Origin: Aphanomyces cochlioides
Lineage: Eukaryota; Oomycota; Saprolegniomycetes; Saprolegniales; Verrucalvaceae
NCBI GenBank assembly: GCA_019828595.1
Contig: JAHQRK010000009.1
Location: 2,604,001-2,668,000 of the forward strand
Direction of reading: 5' to 3'
Length of the DNA: 64,000 nt
The notes below the pieces were generated by a model that worked only from the letters and a program-made list of their open reading frames with translations, was not told the origin of the DNA and did no database searches. Every line of letters begins with the position of its first letter. The first letter of the stretch is position 1. Shown in pieces: positions 30,882 through 43,065 of this stretch. Position numbers and translations under genes: made by a program.

Positions 30882-32572
30882 TCCCTGAAGACTCGGTCGC
30901 CAAGTGGCAGTCAATGGTGTACAAGTTCATCTTGACAAGAAAGCGACACAAGGAAGACAAGCACATGTCCTTGATCAACTCTGGCGTGGCGTATCATCCC
31001 AGCCTGGGTCTCAGGATTCCGCATATTGCGTCAAGAATTCGTGCTCAACGTGTTCAGCGACTTCAATTCCTTGTTCAGACCGACAACGAAGAACCATCGT
31101 TATGGTCTGTTCTCCCCGAAGCAGCTCTTTCGAAGGTGCATGGAGCCGTTCGCAAGATACTCGTCGTGGGACTGCCTCATGTATCATCCCAACCACAACA
31201 CAAATCACATGCGACTTGAAGTACTCCCTTTGTTGTGGCGGAAAATCTGGGCCAACTGGCATCGTATCCCCCTTACGCGCAAATGTCCTGAAACGCCGAC
31301 ACAATCTCAGCTCCCTACCATGTCTGTTTGGCTACAAATTCATCCGCTGTTTTTGGTTCCTGGTTCCAATGGACCAACCTCGCTTGCTGTCGCCCTCAAA
31401 CATCATCGTCCCTTCTACAAGTTCCTCGCCCAAGAAGGCTTGCATTGCTTGGACGATTTCGTCACCACACAACGCGTGTGGCCTCCTATGAAGAATTCAA
31501 GTTGCAAATGGAGCCTTACGTTTGGCGGTTCCCTGGCGATGATTTTCCACGCGTGTTTCGCCATTTGTACTCCCTGCTTTCACTCATTGCGACCACTGTA
31601 TGGCAAGTACTGGGTATCCCTCTCGTGGAAGCTGTGCCTCCCAATCATGAAGTTCAAATCCCCGTCGGACAAGTTTGGAAGAATGTCTTTGTTCCTTTTC
31701 AACAATGGCCGCGCAAGTACATCCGATCGATTTGCTTTTGCGCGCCACTACTCACCAAACAGCACCCCTTGTCGAGCGATTCAAGAAACAATGATTTGGC
31801 GATCAAGAAATACATGAACAAGACTGTGAAACCTTTGATGCGATATCCAACTCCTGTTCAAGCCGATGTGTGGTGGCGAATCTTGTTTCGGATGCTACCC
31901 GTCAACTCTCGCTTCTTTTTCCTTCAAGACACCAACCCTAGCATTATCGAATGCTCCTTTCCTGGTTGCTCAGCCGTCGAAACGATACAACACATCCTGT
32001 TCGACTGCAAGTTTGTCAAGCCTGTGTGGAATTGGCATCAAGTAGCGTGGCGGCCGTTTGGTATTCCATTTACATGGAATACGATTATCAACCTCGACGA
32101 ATTCGCGGTTTCTGAAGAAAGGGTGTCTCATTTTTCAGTGATTCGTCGTTTGTGGGTCCTTCTCGTTTCATCTTTGCTACGGGACTTTTGGATTCATCGC
32201 AATCGAACCAAGTTTGAAGGCAAAACAGTGCCATACATCCAGGCGGTCAAGGAAGTATCTCTTGTTTCGTGGGCCGCAAATATCAGACGAATGCTCCGTG
32301 ATCCTACAATGGACAGTGATGAAGCAATGCAAGTCTCCGAGATAGTCGAAAAACTCAAGTCTCATACCAACTACACTTGGTTTTGGGAGAAGAACTTGCG
32401 AGCGACACTTGTGTAAAGAAGTCTCAAGATTTCAAGACAATGCAAGAGCTCAATCGAACTCACGCAACGATTCAAGTGGCTTTCGAGTAGAACTTAGTAG
32501 TCCTTGTTCCCCATTGGGTCGTCTAGGCAAACATTTATAGGGGTTAAAGGTCAAATATACCCCGATTGTCAT
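30882..32572 (+). mobile_element. Family C element C2, 5'-truncated (1.69 kb)
   Basis: Same truncation start as C1, C4 and C5 but preceded by D2 and followed through scar 32573-32586 by another C element. C2 and C3 share their whole last 1.69 kb as direct repeats. Confidence 0.93.
30884..32416 (+). pseudogene. Family C ORF2, C-terminal fragment with two indels (C2)
   Basis: One extra C in a run at ~31114-31117 breaks the frame. One missing C at ~31482 restores it after ~370 nt, but the shifted stretch meets a stop at 31217-31219. It covers the post-RT region and the zinc motif CSFPGCS...FDC. Both indels are in C runs. Confidence 0.88.
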
Positions 32573-32588
32573 TGAGCTATACGACCCT

Positions 32589-34985
32589 CCAGTTGAAGTC
32601 AAAATTCTCACAAGGGCACTTGCTTATCGTTTGCGTGATCTGCTGCCTGCCCTGATCCATCCGATTCAAACAGGATTCGTGGCTGGCAGGCGCATTCATG
32701 ACCACATCATCTTTCTCAAGGACCTTCAACACAAGTGTACTCTGGACGACATCGAAGGATACGCTATGTTTCTGGACTTTGAAAAAGCGTATGATCGCGT
32801 CAACTGGGATTTCATGTACGACGTTTTGGAAGCATTCAACATCGGTCCTGTGTTCATCAGCTGGATCAAGTTGATGTACCATAGTCCCATCATCCACTTG
32901 GTCATCAACGGCGAGCTCAGTCGAGCCATTTACCCCACGCGTGGAGTCAAGCAAGGGGATCCTTTGTCGGCGCTGTTGTTTGTCCTCTCAGTGGAACCTC
33001 TGAGTCAGCCACTGCGCAATCACGAAGAATACAGCCTTCCTTTCTATGAGGAGCTCTTTGCCATGGCAATGTTCTTTGCTGATGACACAACATTGGTTTC
33101 GTCCTCCCTTGAAGACTTGGAACGACAACTGGAGCTTGTCCAAGAATTTTGTACTCAGTCAGGTGCAAAACTTAACGTGGGCAAGTGCAAAGTTCTCACG
33201 CTGAATGGAAACCAAGACGTACCTCGACATCCAAGACTCTCCATGGTTGCCTCGGGTACTCCGACAAAGTACTTGGGGATATTGTTTGGCCACCGTTTAT
33301 CCGACCAAGTACAAATCAATGCGCTTTCCGACTCGTTCTATCAGTCTTTCATCACGTGGGGCTATCGAGCAAGAACGCTGTGAGGTCGACGGCTACTTGC
33401 CAACACCATGATGTTGTCCAAGCTCTGGCACTACACAGCTGTCATCCACATCCCTGAAGACACGGTCGCCAAGTGGCAGTCCATGGTGTACAAGTTCATC
33501 TTGACAAGAAAGCGACACAAGGAAGACAAGCACATGTCCTTGATCAACTCTGGCGTGGCGTATCATCCCAGCCTGGGTCTCAGGATTCCGCATATTGCGT
33601 CAAGAATTCGTGCTCAACGTGTTCAGCGACTTCAATTCCTTGTTCAGACCGACAACGAAGAACCATCGTTATGGTCTGTTCTCCCGAAGCAGCTCTTTCG
33701 AAGGTGCATGGAGCCGTTCGCAAGATACTCGTCGTGGGACTGCCTCATGTATCATCCCAACCACAACACAAATCACATGCGACTTGAAGTACTCCCTTTG
33801 TTGTGGCGGAAAATCTGGGCCAACTGGCATCGTATCCCCCTTACGCGCAAATGTCCTGAAACGCCGACACAATCTCAGCTCCCTACCATGTCTGTTTGGC
33901 TACAAATTCATCCGCTGTTTTTGGTTCCTGGTTCCAATGGACCAACCTCGCTTGCTGTCGCCCTCAAACATCATCGTCCCTTCTACAAGTTCCTCGCCCA
34001 AGAAGGCTTGCATTGCTTGGACGATTTCGTCACCACACAACGCGTGTGGCCCTCCTATGAAGAATTCAAGTTGCAAATGGAGCCTTACGTTTGGCGGTTC
34101 CCTGGCGATGATTTTCCACGCGTGTTTCGCCATTTGTACTCCCTGCTTTCACTCATTGCGACCACTGTATGGCAAGTACTGGGTATCCCTCTCGTGGAAG
34201 CTGTGCCTCCCAATCATGAAGTTCAAATCCCCGTCGGACAAGTTTGGAAGAATGTCTTTGTTCCTTTTCAACAATGGCCGCGCAAGTACATCCGATCGAT
34301 TTGCTTTTGCGCGCCACTACTCACCAAACAGCACCCCTTGTCGAGCGATTCAAGAAACAATGATTTGGCGATCAAGAAATACATGAACAAGACTGTGAAA
34401 CCTTTGATGCGATATCCAACTCCTGTTCAAGCCGATGTGTGGTGGCGAATCTTGTTTCGGATGCTACCCGTCAACTCTCGCTTCTTTTTCCTTCAAGACA
34501 CCAACCCTAGCATTATCGAATGCTCCTTTCCTGGTTGCTCAGCCGTCGAAACGATACAACACATCCTGTTCGACTGCAAGTTTGTCAAGCCTGTGTGGAA
34601 TTGGCATCAAGCAGCGTGGCGGCCGTTTGGTATTCCATTTACATGGAATACGATTATCAACCTCGACGAATTCGCGGTTTCTGAAGAATGGGTGTCTCAT
34701 TTTTCAGTGATTCGTCGTTTGTGGGTCCTTCTCGTTTCATCTTTGCTACGGGACTTTTGGATTCATCGCAATCGAACCAAGTTTGAAGGCAAAACAGTGC
34801 CATACATCCAGGCGGTCAAGGAAGTATCTCTTGTTTCGTGGGCCGCAAATATCAGACGAATGCTCCGTGATCCTACAATGGACAGTGATGAAGCAATGCA
34901 AGTCTCCGAGATAGTCGAAAAACTCAAGTCTCATACCAACTACACTTGGTTTTGGGAGAAGAACTTGCGAGCGACACTTGTGTAA
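32589..34985 (+). pseudogene. Family C ORF2, RT to C-terminus, one nonsense codon (C3)
   Basis: Most of the reverse transcriptase is present: VEVKILTRALAYRL, GFVAGRRIHDH, LDFEKAYDRVNWDF, GVKQGDPLS, FADD at ~33075 and KYLGILFGH. A single in-frame TGA at 33381-33383 follows RARTL; a CGA to TGA change is likely, since homologous ORFs continue with a coding residue. The frame then runs on to the normal stop at 34983-34985, with the zinc motif near 34513-34580. Closer to D than to A/B in its RT motifs (GDPLS against GCPLS). Confidence 0.9.
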
Positions 34986-35108
34986 AGAAGTCTCAAGATT
35001 TCAAGACAATGCAAGAGCTCAATCGAACTCACGCAACGATTCAAGTGGCTTTCGAGTAGAACTTAGTAGTCCTTGTTCCCCATTGGGTCGTCTAGGCAAA
35101 CATTTATA

Positions 35109-35132
35109 GGGGTTAAAGGTCAAATATACCCC
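35109..35132 (+). promoter_or_regulatory. 3'-terminal hairpin of family C
   Basis: GGGGT (35109-35113) can pair with ACCCC (35128-35132). It is a shorter stem than in A, B and D, about 10 nt before the element end. Present in all C copies. Confidence 0.4.
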
Positions 35133-36147
35133 GATTGTCATTGAGCTATACGACCTATTATACTTATTCCCATACACACCACATCACACAACACACGTTC
35201 TCAAACACATTGACACACACACTTTTTTTCCACACACAAAAGAAACCTACAACATATCCCACACACCATCCACTCTCCCAACAAAACAAAACCTACGCAA
35301 TTCAATTTGGCATCCGCTCGTCGTCAGCCCTCGACAGTCCCAAGCTTCATTCCTCGTGTCCTCTGTCCATATCCTTTTACACGCATACTATTTAATTATA
35401 AACGTTATTATTAGCAGAGAGTTTTGACCTACATTTTCGTCTTTAAAGTCATGTTTCTCAAAACGCTATAATGTTTTCCAAGTTATTTCTTATTGCATGC
35501 AAATCCTCATGAAATTCATATTCGGCGGGTCAAATTTCTTATCAAAACTCAAATACTTTGCTTCAGTATGGAGAAACGTTCATCGTCGTTGTCGACCACT
35601 GTCAAGTGGCTCATTCATATAACGCCAACAAGCCAGGACAGAGCTTTGTGAAGGCAAAGCTACACGATCTTGAAAAGATTGTCGATCCCATTCGAGATGC
35701 TTCGTTTTGTTTATCCGTGTAGATTCCTATTTACATGTATTTTGGATGCATGCCTTGGCTGCCACGTTGAGGTGATTCAAATGAAATTCACAGACTCAGA
35801 GATCATTGCAAACGATTGCATGACTACATCAAGACATGTCGGCGTATCTCGATGTGTCAACCATCGTAAACACACGAGCGTTTGGAGCAAGTCTCGCGAA
35901 GAGACTCAACAGAACAAAAACAAGACTGCATTTGTCTTGTCAAGAGTATAGATGGACACTGCAGATGGACCACAGTCCGTGAAAGAGAGATTCAAGGAAT
36001 GTCTTATCCATATGTGCGTAGAGGTGAGCACCTCTTTTCGTGCTGGACGTGGCATGAGGTGACTAGTAAGAGCTGAGAAGAATACAGGAGGAATCCTAAG
36101 GAAAGGCAAGAATGTTGGGAGGAGAGGACGAAATCGGAGAAAAGGGG

Positions 36148-36153
36148 AAAAAA
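36148..36153 (-). terminator. Pol III terminator of tRNA7
   Basis: A T6 run on the tRNA strand. Confidence 0.85.
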
Positions 36154-36156
36154 CGT

Positions 36157-36229
36157 TGGTCATACTGGGGCTCGAACCCAGGACCCTGGCGTTATTAGCA
36201 CCATGCTCTACCGACTGAGCTATACGACC
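36157..36229 (-). tRNA. tRNA-Ile(AAU), copy 7
   Basis: Identical to copy 1. Full-length B5 starts at the base upstream of nt 1. Confidence 0.96.
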
Positions 36230-36280
36230 AGTTTCCAATTTGCCAGCTACCCCGCAGTACCACTGTCCAAAACTGACAAC
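36230..36280 (+). promoter_or_regulatory. 5' terminal block / 5' UTR of B5
   Basis: The first ~35 nt equal those of A4 (48487-48521), then the two diverge before the ATG. Conservation confined to the extreme 5' end suggests an internal promoter or an RNA element. It lies head-to-head with tRNA7. Confidence 0.5.
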
Positions 36281-38745
36281 ATGGCGACTACCCGCTCTTC
36301 CAGCCGTGCTCATGCACACAAGCCCTCAGCTTTTTCTGCCTCTCCCTTTCGCAATACCTCGGACGCTTCTAGTATCATGGAGGTGATTGTTGACGATGAT
36401 GATGACGATGAACCTGACTCAATCATCGACAAAACTCCGCCTGCTGCTCAACCGCCCATACGTCTTGCTACACTCGGTGGTCGCGTGCCATTACCAAGCG
36501 CTCGTACCAGCGACAAAACTGTCAACAAGGATAATGTTTCTCCGATGCCTGATGAAGACATAGAGGATATCTCCAACAACAACCAACCACATACCCCACC
36601 GATTACTCAAGCCACTGAGCTGGAGCCGCGCTCTGAAGACCAATCGATTCGCGACACCAATGTTGATGTGGAAATGGAGCCTGAAGCTCAAATCGATGCC
36701 TCGCCTCCTGCTACAACACGCTCCGTGCCAATACCACCCGAGTCGAACACCTCGACCAAAAAGCCAAACGAATGCGTGTGGGAATTCCAAGCCAAGCAGA
36801 GAGCTAAATCTGCCAAGGCTCAGCGGAACAGTGACGTCGGCCATTATCGACCAACTATGGCCGAGCTGGCGTCCTTGTTGCAAAAACGCGCGACAGGATC
36901 TCTCACGTTTGACGACACTTTGCCCATCCAAAAACATTCCCCCAGAGATGTTGTTGGCTGGCTACAAATGTCCACTGGCCAATACACCAAATACATCGAC
37001 ATCTCCAAGGCAATGACATCTCTATTGTTTGACAACCAAGCGCTTGATTTGGACGATGCATTTGTCGATGTCATCAAGTGCGAGAAAGATGTCTCCAATC
37101 GTCTTCTCAAGTGGGGCATAGCCTCTGAAGATGCTCTTAAAAAGCTGCGTGGAGTCTCTCTCAAGATCCAAGTGGCAAAGGATGGCAGCTCTCAGAGATT
37201 TGTCATGACTGAGCCCCATATACTTGATGGATATTTCATCGATATCCCATCTGGTCTCCAAGGACAGGATGAAGAACGTCTCATGTTCAGCATCATGTCA
37301 AAGCTTGAGCCGCGCTTTTTGTGGGGCTCATACTCCACAGTTTCCTCGACGACTGGCTTGGCTAGCTCTCGTTATCGCTTGTATTTTGAAGGGACAGCTA
37401 TACCCGAATCTATGCACAATGACGGTCGATCAATTGAAGAATTCATTTTCAAGGGTCGGTGCCTCCGCGTGTTTGGTCAAGGATGGTTTTACCGTGACAA
37501 GAAGCTCGCGCGCCTTGACCTCGATGTAATCGCCACCCAACATGGACTTCACGCAACCCCTCACCGCCCACGGGGAGACGCCGCTGTCTCGACATCCACT
37601 GCCAAACGGCAGAAAACGACCCAGACAGCAACAAGGAATGGACTGAAGTTCAAACTACAGGCAAAAGAAAGAAAACCCCAATCTCCGCTGGCTCAATCCC
37701 AGCTCCTGATCGTCCTTGGATCTCCCCGAACATGTTTGCGGCTCTGGACGAACGCGCTAATGTTGAGCCCGAGGAACACGAAACGACAGTTGGCAACACC
37801 ACTGTCAAAGTAATTGTTCCAAAGCTGACACTCAAATCTGGTGACAAGGTGCACGTTGCCGCTGAAGAGTTCATTAGCGGGATCAAACCCCACGAGGGCT
37901 CAATCCAAAGGTTTGAGAAGTCTCTCGATGCCATACTTGCCGAGCTCAACGACCTTGACACCAAGGCTCAAAACGCACCACAACATATCCCGGCCCAAGT
38001 TAAGGAAGCGTTAGCGCACGATTCCTTCAACTTATTGAAATTGATTACGGACGGGCGTGTTGACACGATCTGCATCCATCTAGAACGTGCGCCAATCGAA
38101 TTTGGACTGCAACTGCACCAAATTTTTGTCTCCAATCGTGACAGCTTCGAATACTTTGTTCGTCTTCGACTGCTTAATCGTTGGCTAAGAGCGTCTGGTG
38201 GTGGCACAAAATCTTTTGGTCAGCTCTACGAGGCAACATTCGGCACTCCAATCACTCACGACCACGTGATCTCGGTGTTCAGTGACCAGAAGATGGTCAA
38301 CAACCTCCCACTCATCGAGGCAATCATCACCGATGATGACATCGTCCTCAACAGAGTTGAAGTCGAAGAAGTGCTGGCCATTGCAGAAGTATTGATGGCA
38401 GTTCATGCTCCACTATATTTCAATAGCGATGCGGCAATTTTGGCCTCAACAAAAAGTCCAGTGACAGCGTTACCCTCTCGCCTTGGTAAACGCAGTCTAT
38501 CCTCCGAAACGCTCATGTCACTCCTGATGTACACCGACCTTGGCCTCCACATATGGAACAGAATGGAATTCATGTACACTGGCGACGGAGAATCGATGTG
38601 TCACATCATGACAAAAATCCTTCAACTACACGAAAGCAACGATTTGGATATCACTCTCCACAATCAAGTCATGTTTCACCCAAGCGAACCTACTTTAATT
38701 CACGGCGACCTAGCGGATCTCACAACGATCGCTTCCCGTGGCTAA
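36281..38745 (+). pseudogene. Family B ORF1, one frameshift
   Basis: The ATG is at 36281 (GACAACATGG). The N-terminal ~160 residues are acidic and S/T/P-rich, much shorter than in A4. The central domain (~36770-37530) aligns with A4 (WEFQAKQR, LTFDDTLPIQKHS, LEPRFLWGSY) and includes the RRM-like YRLYFEGT...FKGRCLRVFGQGW. Near 37625-37640 one base is gained or lost, since GKRKKT and WISPNMF are in the other frame. The C-terminal helical domain follows to the stop 38743-38745. RNA-binding is inferred from position and family habit. Confidence 0.82.
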
Positions 38746-38757
38746 AGTGGTCGCGGC
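38737..38757 (+). promoter_or_regulatory. ORF1/ORF2 junction, candidate +1 recoding site (B5)
   Basis: CGTGGCTAAAGTGGTCGCGG is nearly identical to A. The ORF2 frame upstream is closed by a TAG at 38711-38713, and there is no ATG between it and the endonuclease. ORF2 must start at a non-AUG codon or be reached by recoding at TAA 38743-38745. Confidence 0.55.
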
Positions 38758-41700
38758 TGGTCATTTTGTCAAGCTCCCCATACTTGAAGTGACGACGAGC
38801 AACCTCAATGGGCTGAAAGAAAACGGACATCTTGTTGCACGGCGTCTTCGGAAACCGACACAAGCTGTTCTCTTTCAAGAAACGAAACTCAACAACGCAA
38901 AACATCTTGACACTTTCCACACTCACCTCGACAACGAAGTGGGTGTTAGCAAGTACAAACTTTTTACCAACGACTTACGAACAACCCGCACGGACAATTT
39001 GAACAACCGTCGATGTGGCGTTGCATCATACTTTCACGAATCGATGCCTGGATTCTCAAGCCTGGTGCACTTATCACAACACGATATCCCTGGCCGTTAT
39101 ATTGTGATCAAAACGTACTGGGATGAAACCCCAGTCTACATCCACAACATTTACGCGCCAGTTACCCCTCAACATCGGGCTAGTTTCTTTGACAGTCTCC
39201 CTCGCGCTTTTGAAGCTAACAGTGTACACCTGGTTGGGGGAGATTTTAACCTTCCTGTCAACGAACACCTCGATGCTTCCAAACCACGGCAAGATCACAC
39301 CTTTGGAAAAGTCGAATGTCTTGCCTGGCTGTCACAACTAGGAGTCATCGACGCGTGGCGCCTACACCACCCTCACGAAAGACTGGCAAGCGGTCCAGGA
39401 CGAAGCAATCGTCTGGACTACTGGTTCATTGACCAAGATTTAGTTGCCCAATCCTACCAAAGCTCAAAATATGCCACTAACAGCTTTGCCGGAGATCACT
39501 TGGAGCACACTGTCGTTCTCTCTACAAGTCATACACCCACGACCCGTGGCTACTGGAGGCTGCCGAGAGAGCTACTCAAAGACCCGCTCGTCATCAAAGC
39601 CATACGAGAAGAGGCATCACACCTCCTCTCTGAGATGCGTGCGGACGAATCGACAAACATGGGAGCCGTCTGGTATGGGTGGCTTAAGCGAATCAAACGA
39701 CGTTTACAACAATGTCATCGCCACCACCTCCAATCCATGCAACACGAGCTCAAAAGCCTAAAACTGAGACATATATCTGCACAACGATCATACGAAGCTG
39801 GCTTGCTCGACGAGGCTGCCGTTGATGCTACTCGGTTGGCGCTGGAAAACGCAAGAATCGAATATCGCCAATACCGCATGGATCAGCAATTCGATTTTCA
39901 TGCAAATGTCAACGAACGCGGTACGAGCCACTTCTTTCGAAGGCCACAAGGACTCAAGGTTCCTATCACGACGGTCAACGTCGATGGCATTCCCGTGTCT
40001 GATCCTACCACTATCAAAGAGAGATTCACTGCCCATTGGAAGGCAATAATGACTACCACTCGTGGCGAACAACCTCGGCTAAACCGGGCGAGGCGGAGGG
40101 CTGTCATACGGTTTATCTCCCGCAAACTCAATGATGAGCAACGCGAGGAGCTAGACAGACCTATCACAGCAGCCGAGCTGTGTAGTGCTCTCAAGACAAT
40201 GAGTCCAAACAAGTCTCCTGGTCCTGATGGATGGCCAGCGGCCTTCTTCCAAGTAGCACCCGAGGCTTTCTCCGAAATCCTGGTCAGGGTCTTCAACTAC
40301 CAACTTCACCACCACGGTAAACTACTCCTTCAACAAAGGCGTAGTGCTGTGGCTCTGCTCTTCAAAGCTGGTGATCGAGGCGATCCTGGAAACTACCGAC
40401 CTATTGCACTCATGTCAGTGGAGGTGAAGATACTATCCCGTGCCCTCGCTTATCGCCTGGCTACAGTAGCTCCTCATCTCATTCACCCAAGTCAAGCTGG
40501 CTTTGTCCCAGGACGACGGCTGCATGACCACGTCCTGCTTGTGCAAACTTTGCAAACGTTTTGCACCAACGAAGATCACGACTACTATGCAACATTCCTT
40601 GACTTTTCGAAAGCGTACGACATGGTGGATCGAGAATTCATGCTTGATGTGCTGAGAGAAGTCAACACTGGTGATGGTTTCATTGCGTGGGTAGCTCTTT
40701 TGTACGACTCACCTTTGGTCCAGATCATCTTCAATGGCGAGCTTGGCCCTAAGATCCGACCTACCCGAGGCGTCAAACAAGGCTGTCCTTTATCATGCCT
40801 ACTGTTCGTCCTATACCTAGAACCTCTTGGTGAGATGCTCCGAGCGTCCCCACATCTTGGAATCGCTCTCCCCACGACTCAGTTATTACGAGTATATTCT
40901 TTGCCGACGACTCGACGTTGTTATCAAACTCGCTGCAATCTGCTGTGGAGCAAATGGCAATTGTGGAAGAGTTTTGCACGGCTTCAGGGGCCCGTCTGAA
41001 TCGTTCCAAGTGCATGACCTTGGTTCTCAACGACCATCTCGATCAAGAAGACATCGAAGCAGATGGTTTGCTCAATATCGTACCAACTGGTCAGTGTACG
41101 AAATATCTTGGTATTCTCTTTTGCCATCGACTTTCGGCTGACTCCCAACTTCAAAAACTCAACGACAAATTCATCTCGTCCTTTCAACTATGGGGTAAAC
41201 GAGCAAGGACATTGCAGGGCCGAAAGCTTATTGCCTCCACGATGTTGCTATCTATGTTGTGGCATGTAACAGCCGTTGTACCTGTGCCTCCTGCTATGGT
41301 CGTTACGTGGCAACAAATGTTAAACAAGTTCATACTTTGCCGCAAGACCCAGCTCGATGAGAGTTACCGTCCCTCAATCCATAGAAGGTGGCAGTACGAC
41401 AAGCCTTTAGGCTTGGGAATCCCCCACATTGCATCGAGGCTGCGAACACAACGCCTTCTTCGTTTACAGCTCTTTATGTCTGCCGATTCTCCTGGTGAAA
41501 TCCTGGTGTGGAAGAAACTTGTACAGCGACAATTTAGCCGCACAATACATCAGTTATTCCGAGACAGTCACCCATTCGATTTTCTTTCATACTACCCAAA
41601 TGCAAGCTCCAAGTGGCTTTTGCTTCGCGAGCTCCATCCACTGTGGCTTGATACTTGGAAACATTGGTCAGCCACAGACATGAGTAAGCGAATCGGCGTG

Positions 41701-42852
41701 CCTCCAAATCTCGACACGGTACTGAACCTCCCGGTATGGCTCACAGCCTACGACGCAATGCACTTCGGCTCTGCTAAGATGTTAGCAAATGTCGTGAAAG
41801 ATGAAGACATGCGTCTCTGGTGCCGCCACGGGGCCAAAAATGGTCTCAGATGCCTGAAGGATTTCCTGACCCCACATGGTGCTTGGCCAACAGAGACCAT
41901 GTTCGTGAACCGAATGTCGTCGAACAATCCAGCTGCCCAAGTTTGTCTAAACCAGGACGGAGTCATGGACTTTGCCACATTGCCCCGCACAACCGACATT
42001 TACAATCAACGCACACGAATCTTCGACAAAGTTGTTCGATCGTTTGACATTCGGCAAGGGTCGCCACTGCCTAATGTCCCGACTTGTCAACATCCGTTTA
42101 CAGCCAGAATCAAGGATGCTGATTTACCTTTCGAGTCGTGGCCCAAGAAAAACGTGGTGCATTTAGCTTACCACGCCCCCCAGACTGAAGCTATACATCC
42201 TATGAAGACTACGACAAGAACTGACAAAGACATAGCAAAGTATATCCGTCTCATTCGTACTGTGTGTAATCTACCTCCACCTGTTCAAGGCGATGTATGG
42301 TTTCGATTGCACATGAAGATGTTACCCGTCAACTCGAGGTTTTCCTATATGCAGATCCAAAACCCTGACGCTATTTGTTGTGTCTATGAAGATTGCTCGG
42401 ATGTTGAGACTTTTCATCATGCCTTCCATACATGTCATCATGTACATCAAGTTTGGATGTTCCAAGAGCGAGCATGGAGAGCTTATGGTGTTAAGTTTGA
42501 TTGGGCAACCACCACGAATATCAGTCGCTTCAAGACCAATACGCGAGGAAAACACCTGCATGACGCATTATTCAAATTATGGTCCCTCCTTTGTGCTTCC
42601 ATCACGTACTCCTTATGGACTCAAAGAAATGCAACCAAGTTCGATGGCAAAAGGCCTCTACCGATTTTACTATGGAACGAGATTATATTTGTCAGTTGGA
42701 CAGCTTCCATCAGGCGAACAATTCGTTTGCTCTCGCCTGACGACTTCGACTATCGAAACATCATCGAAGCGGTCTCAGTCCTTTTCTCTCAAGCTGGATA
42801 CAACGAGCTATTCGACAAATATCCCATGTCTTTTCGAGTTGAACACCAGTAA
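38744..42852 (+). pseudogene. Family B ORF2 (APE endonuclease + reverse transcriptase + zinc motif), one frameshift
   Basis: The endonuclease part (TSNLNG, QETKLN, NIYAP, GGDFNLP, SNRLDYW, AGDH) is at ~38790-39505. Reverse transcriptase motifs run from PGPDGWPAAFF (~40215) through LDFSKAYDMVD and GVKQGCPLS. One C is missing from the run at 40870-40873 (four C, five in B7). This breaks the frame just before FADD, which is in the downstream frame. From there the frame is open to the stop 42850-42852, including CCVYEDCS...HHAFHTC. No start ATG before the endonuclease. Confidence 0.9.
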
Positions 42853-43065
42853 TTTGATTACAAGCCCCAGCTGTATTCTTGACTTGGTATCCCAGCTGAA
42901 TTTTTGATTGGGAATCCTGGCGACCATCACTCACGATCCGCGCAAAACATTTCACTGCCCAATCAAATCGTGCCTGACTCAAGTGTCGCAACTGAGAATA
43001 AGTTCAGTGAGAATCTCAAAACAATTCTCCAAGACTCACTTTTGATTTTACCCAAGACAACAACA

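Larger units (their letters stand above)
32587..35141 (+). mobile_element. Family C element C3, 5'-truncated, longest C copy (2.56 kb)
   Basis: It begins CTCCAGTTGAAGTC in the reverse transcriptase region and ends before scar 35142-35155 and flank TATTATACTT of unit U7. By the stacking rule it is the oldest element at this locus. Confidence 0.93.
35156..36229 (-). repeat. tRNA-Ile tandem unit U7 (1,074 bp)
   Basis: Complete unit. It has CTCAAAACGCTATAATG in place of CTCAAAGGCTATAATG near 35460, and ATTCATATTCGG in place of ATTCTTATTCGG (shared with U8 and U9). Confidence 0.93.

Noticed and set aside
42904..43065. Longer ORF3 beginning upstream at a TTG
   Set aside because: The frame is open but has no ATG before 43066, and the ATG at 43066 has a good context. 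A non-AUG start cannot be excluded.
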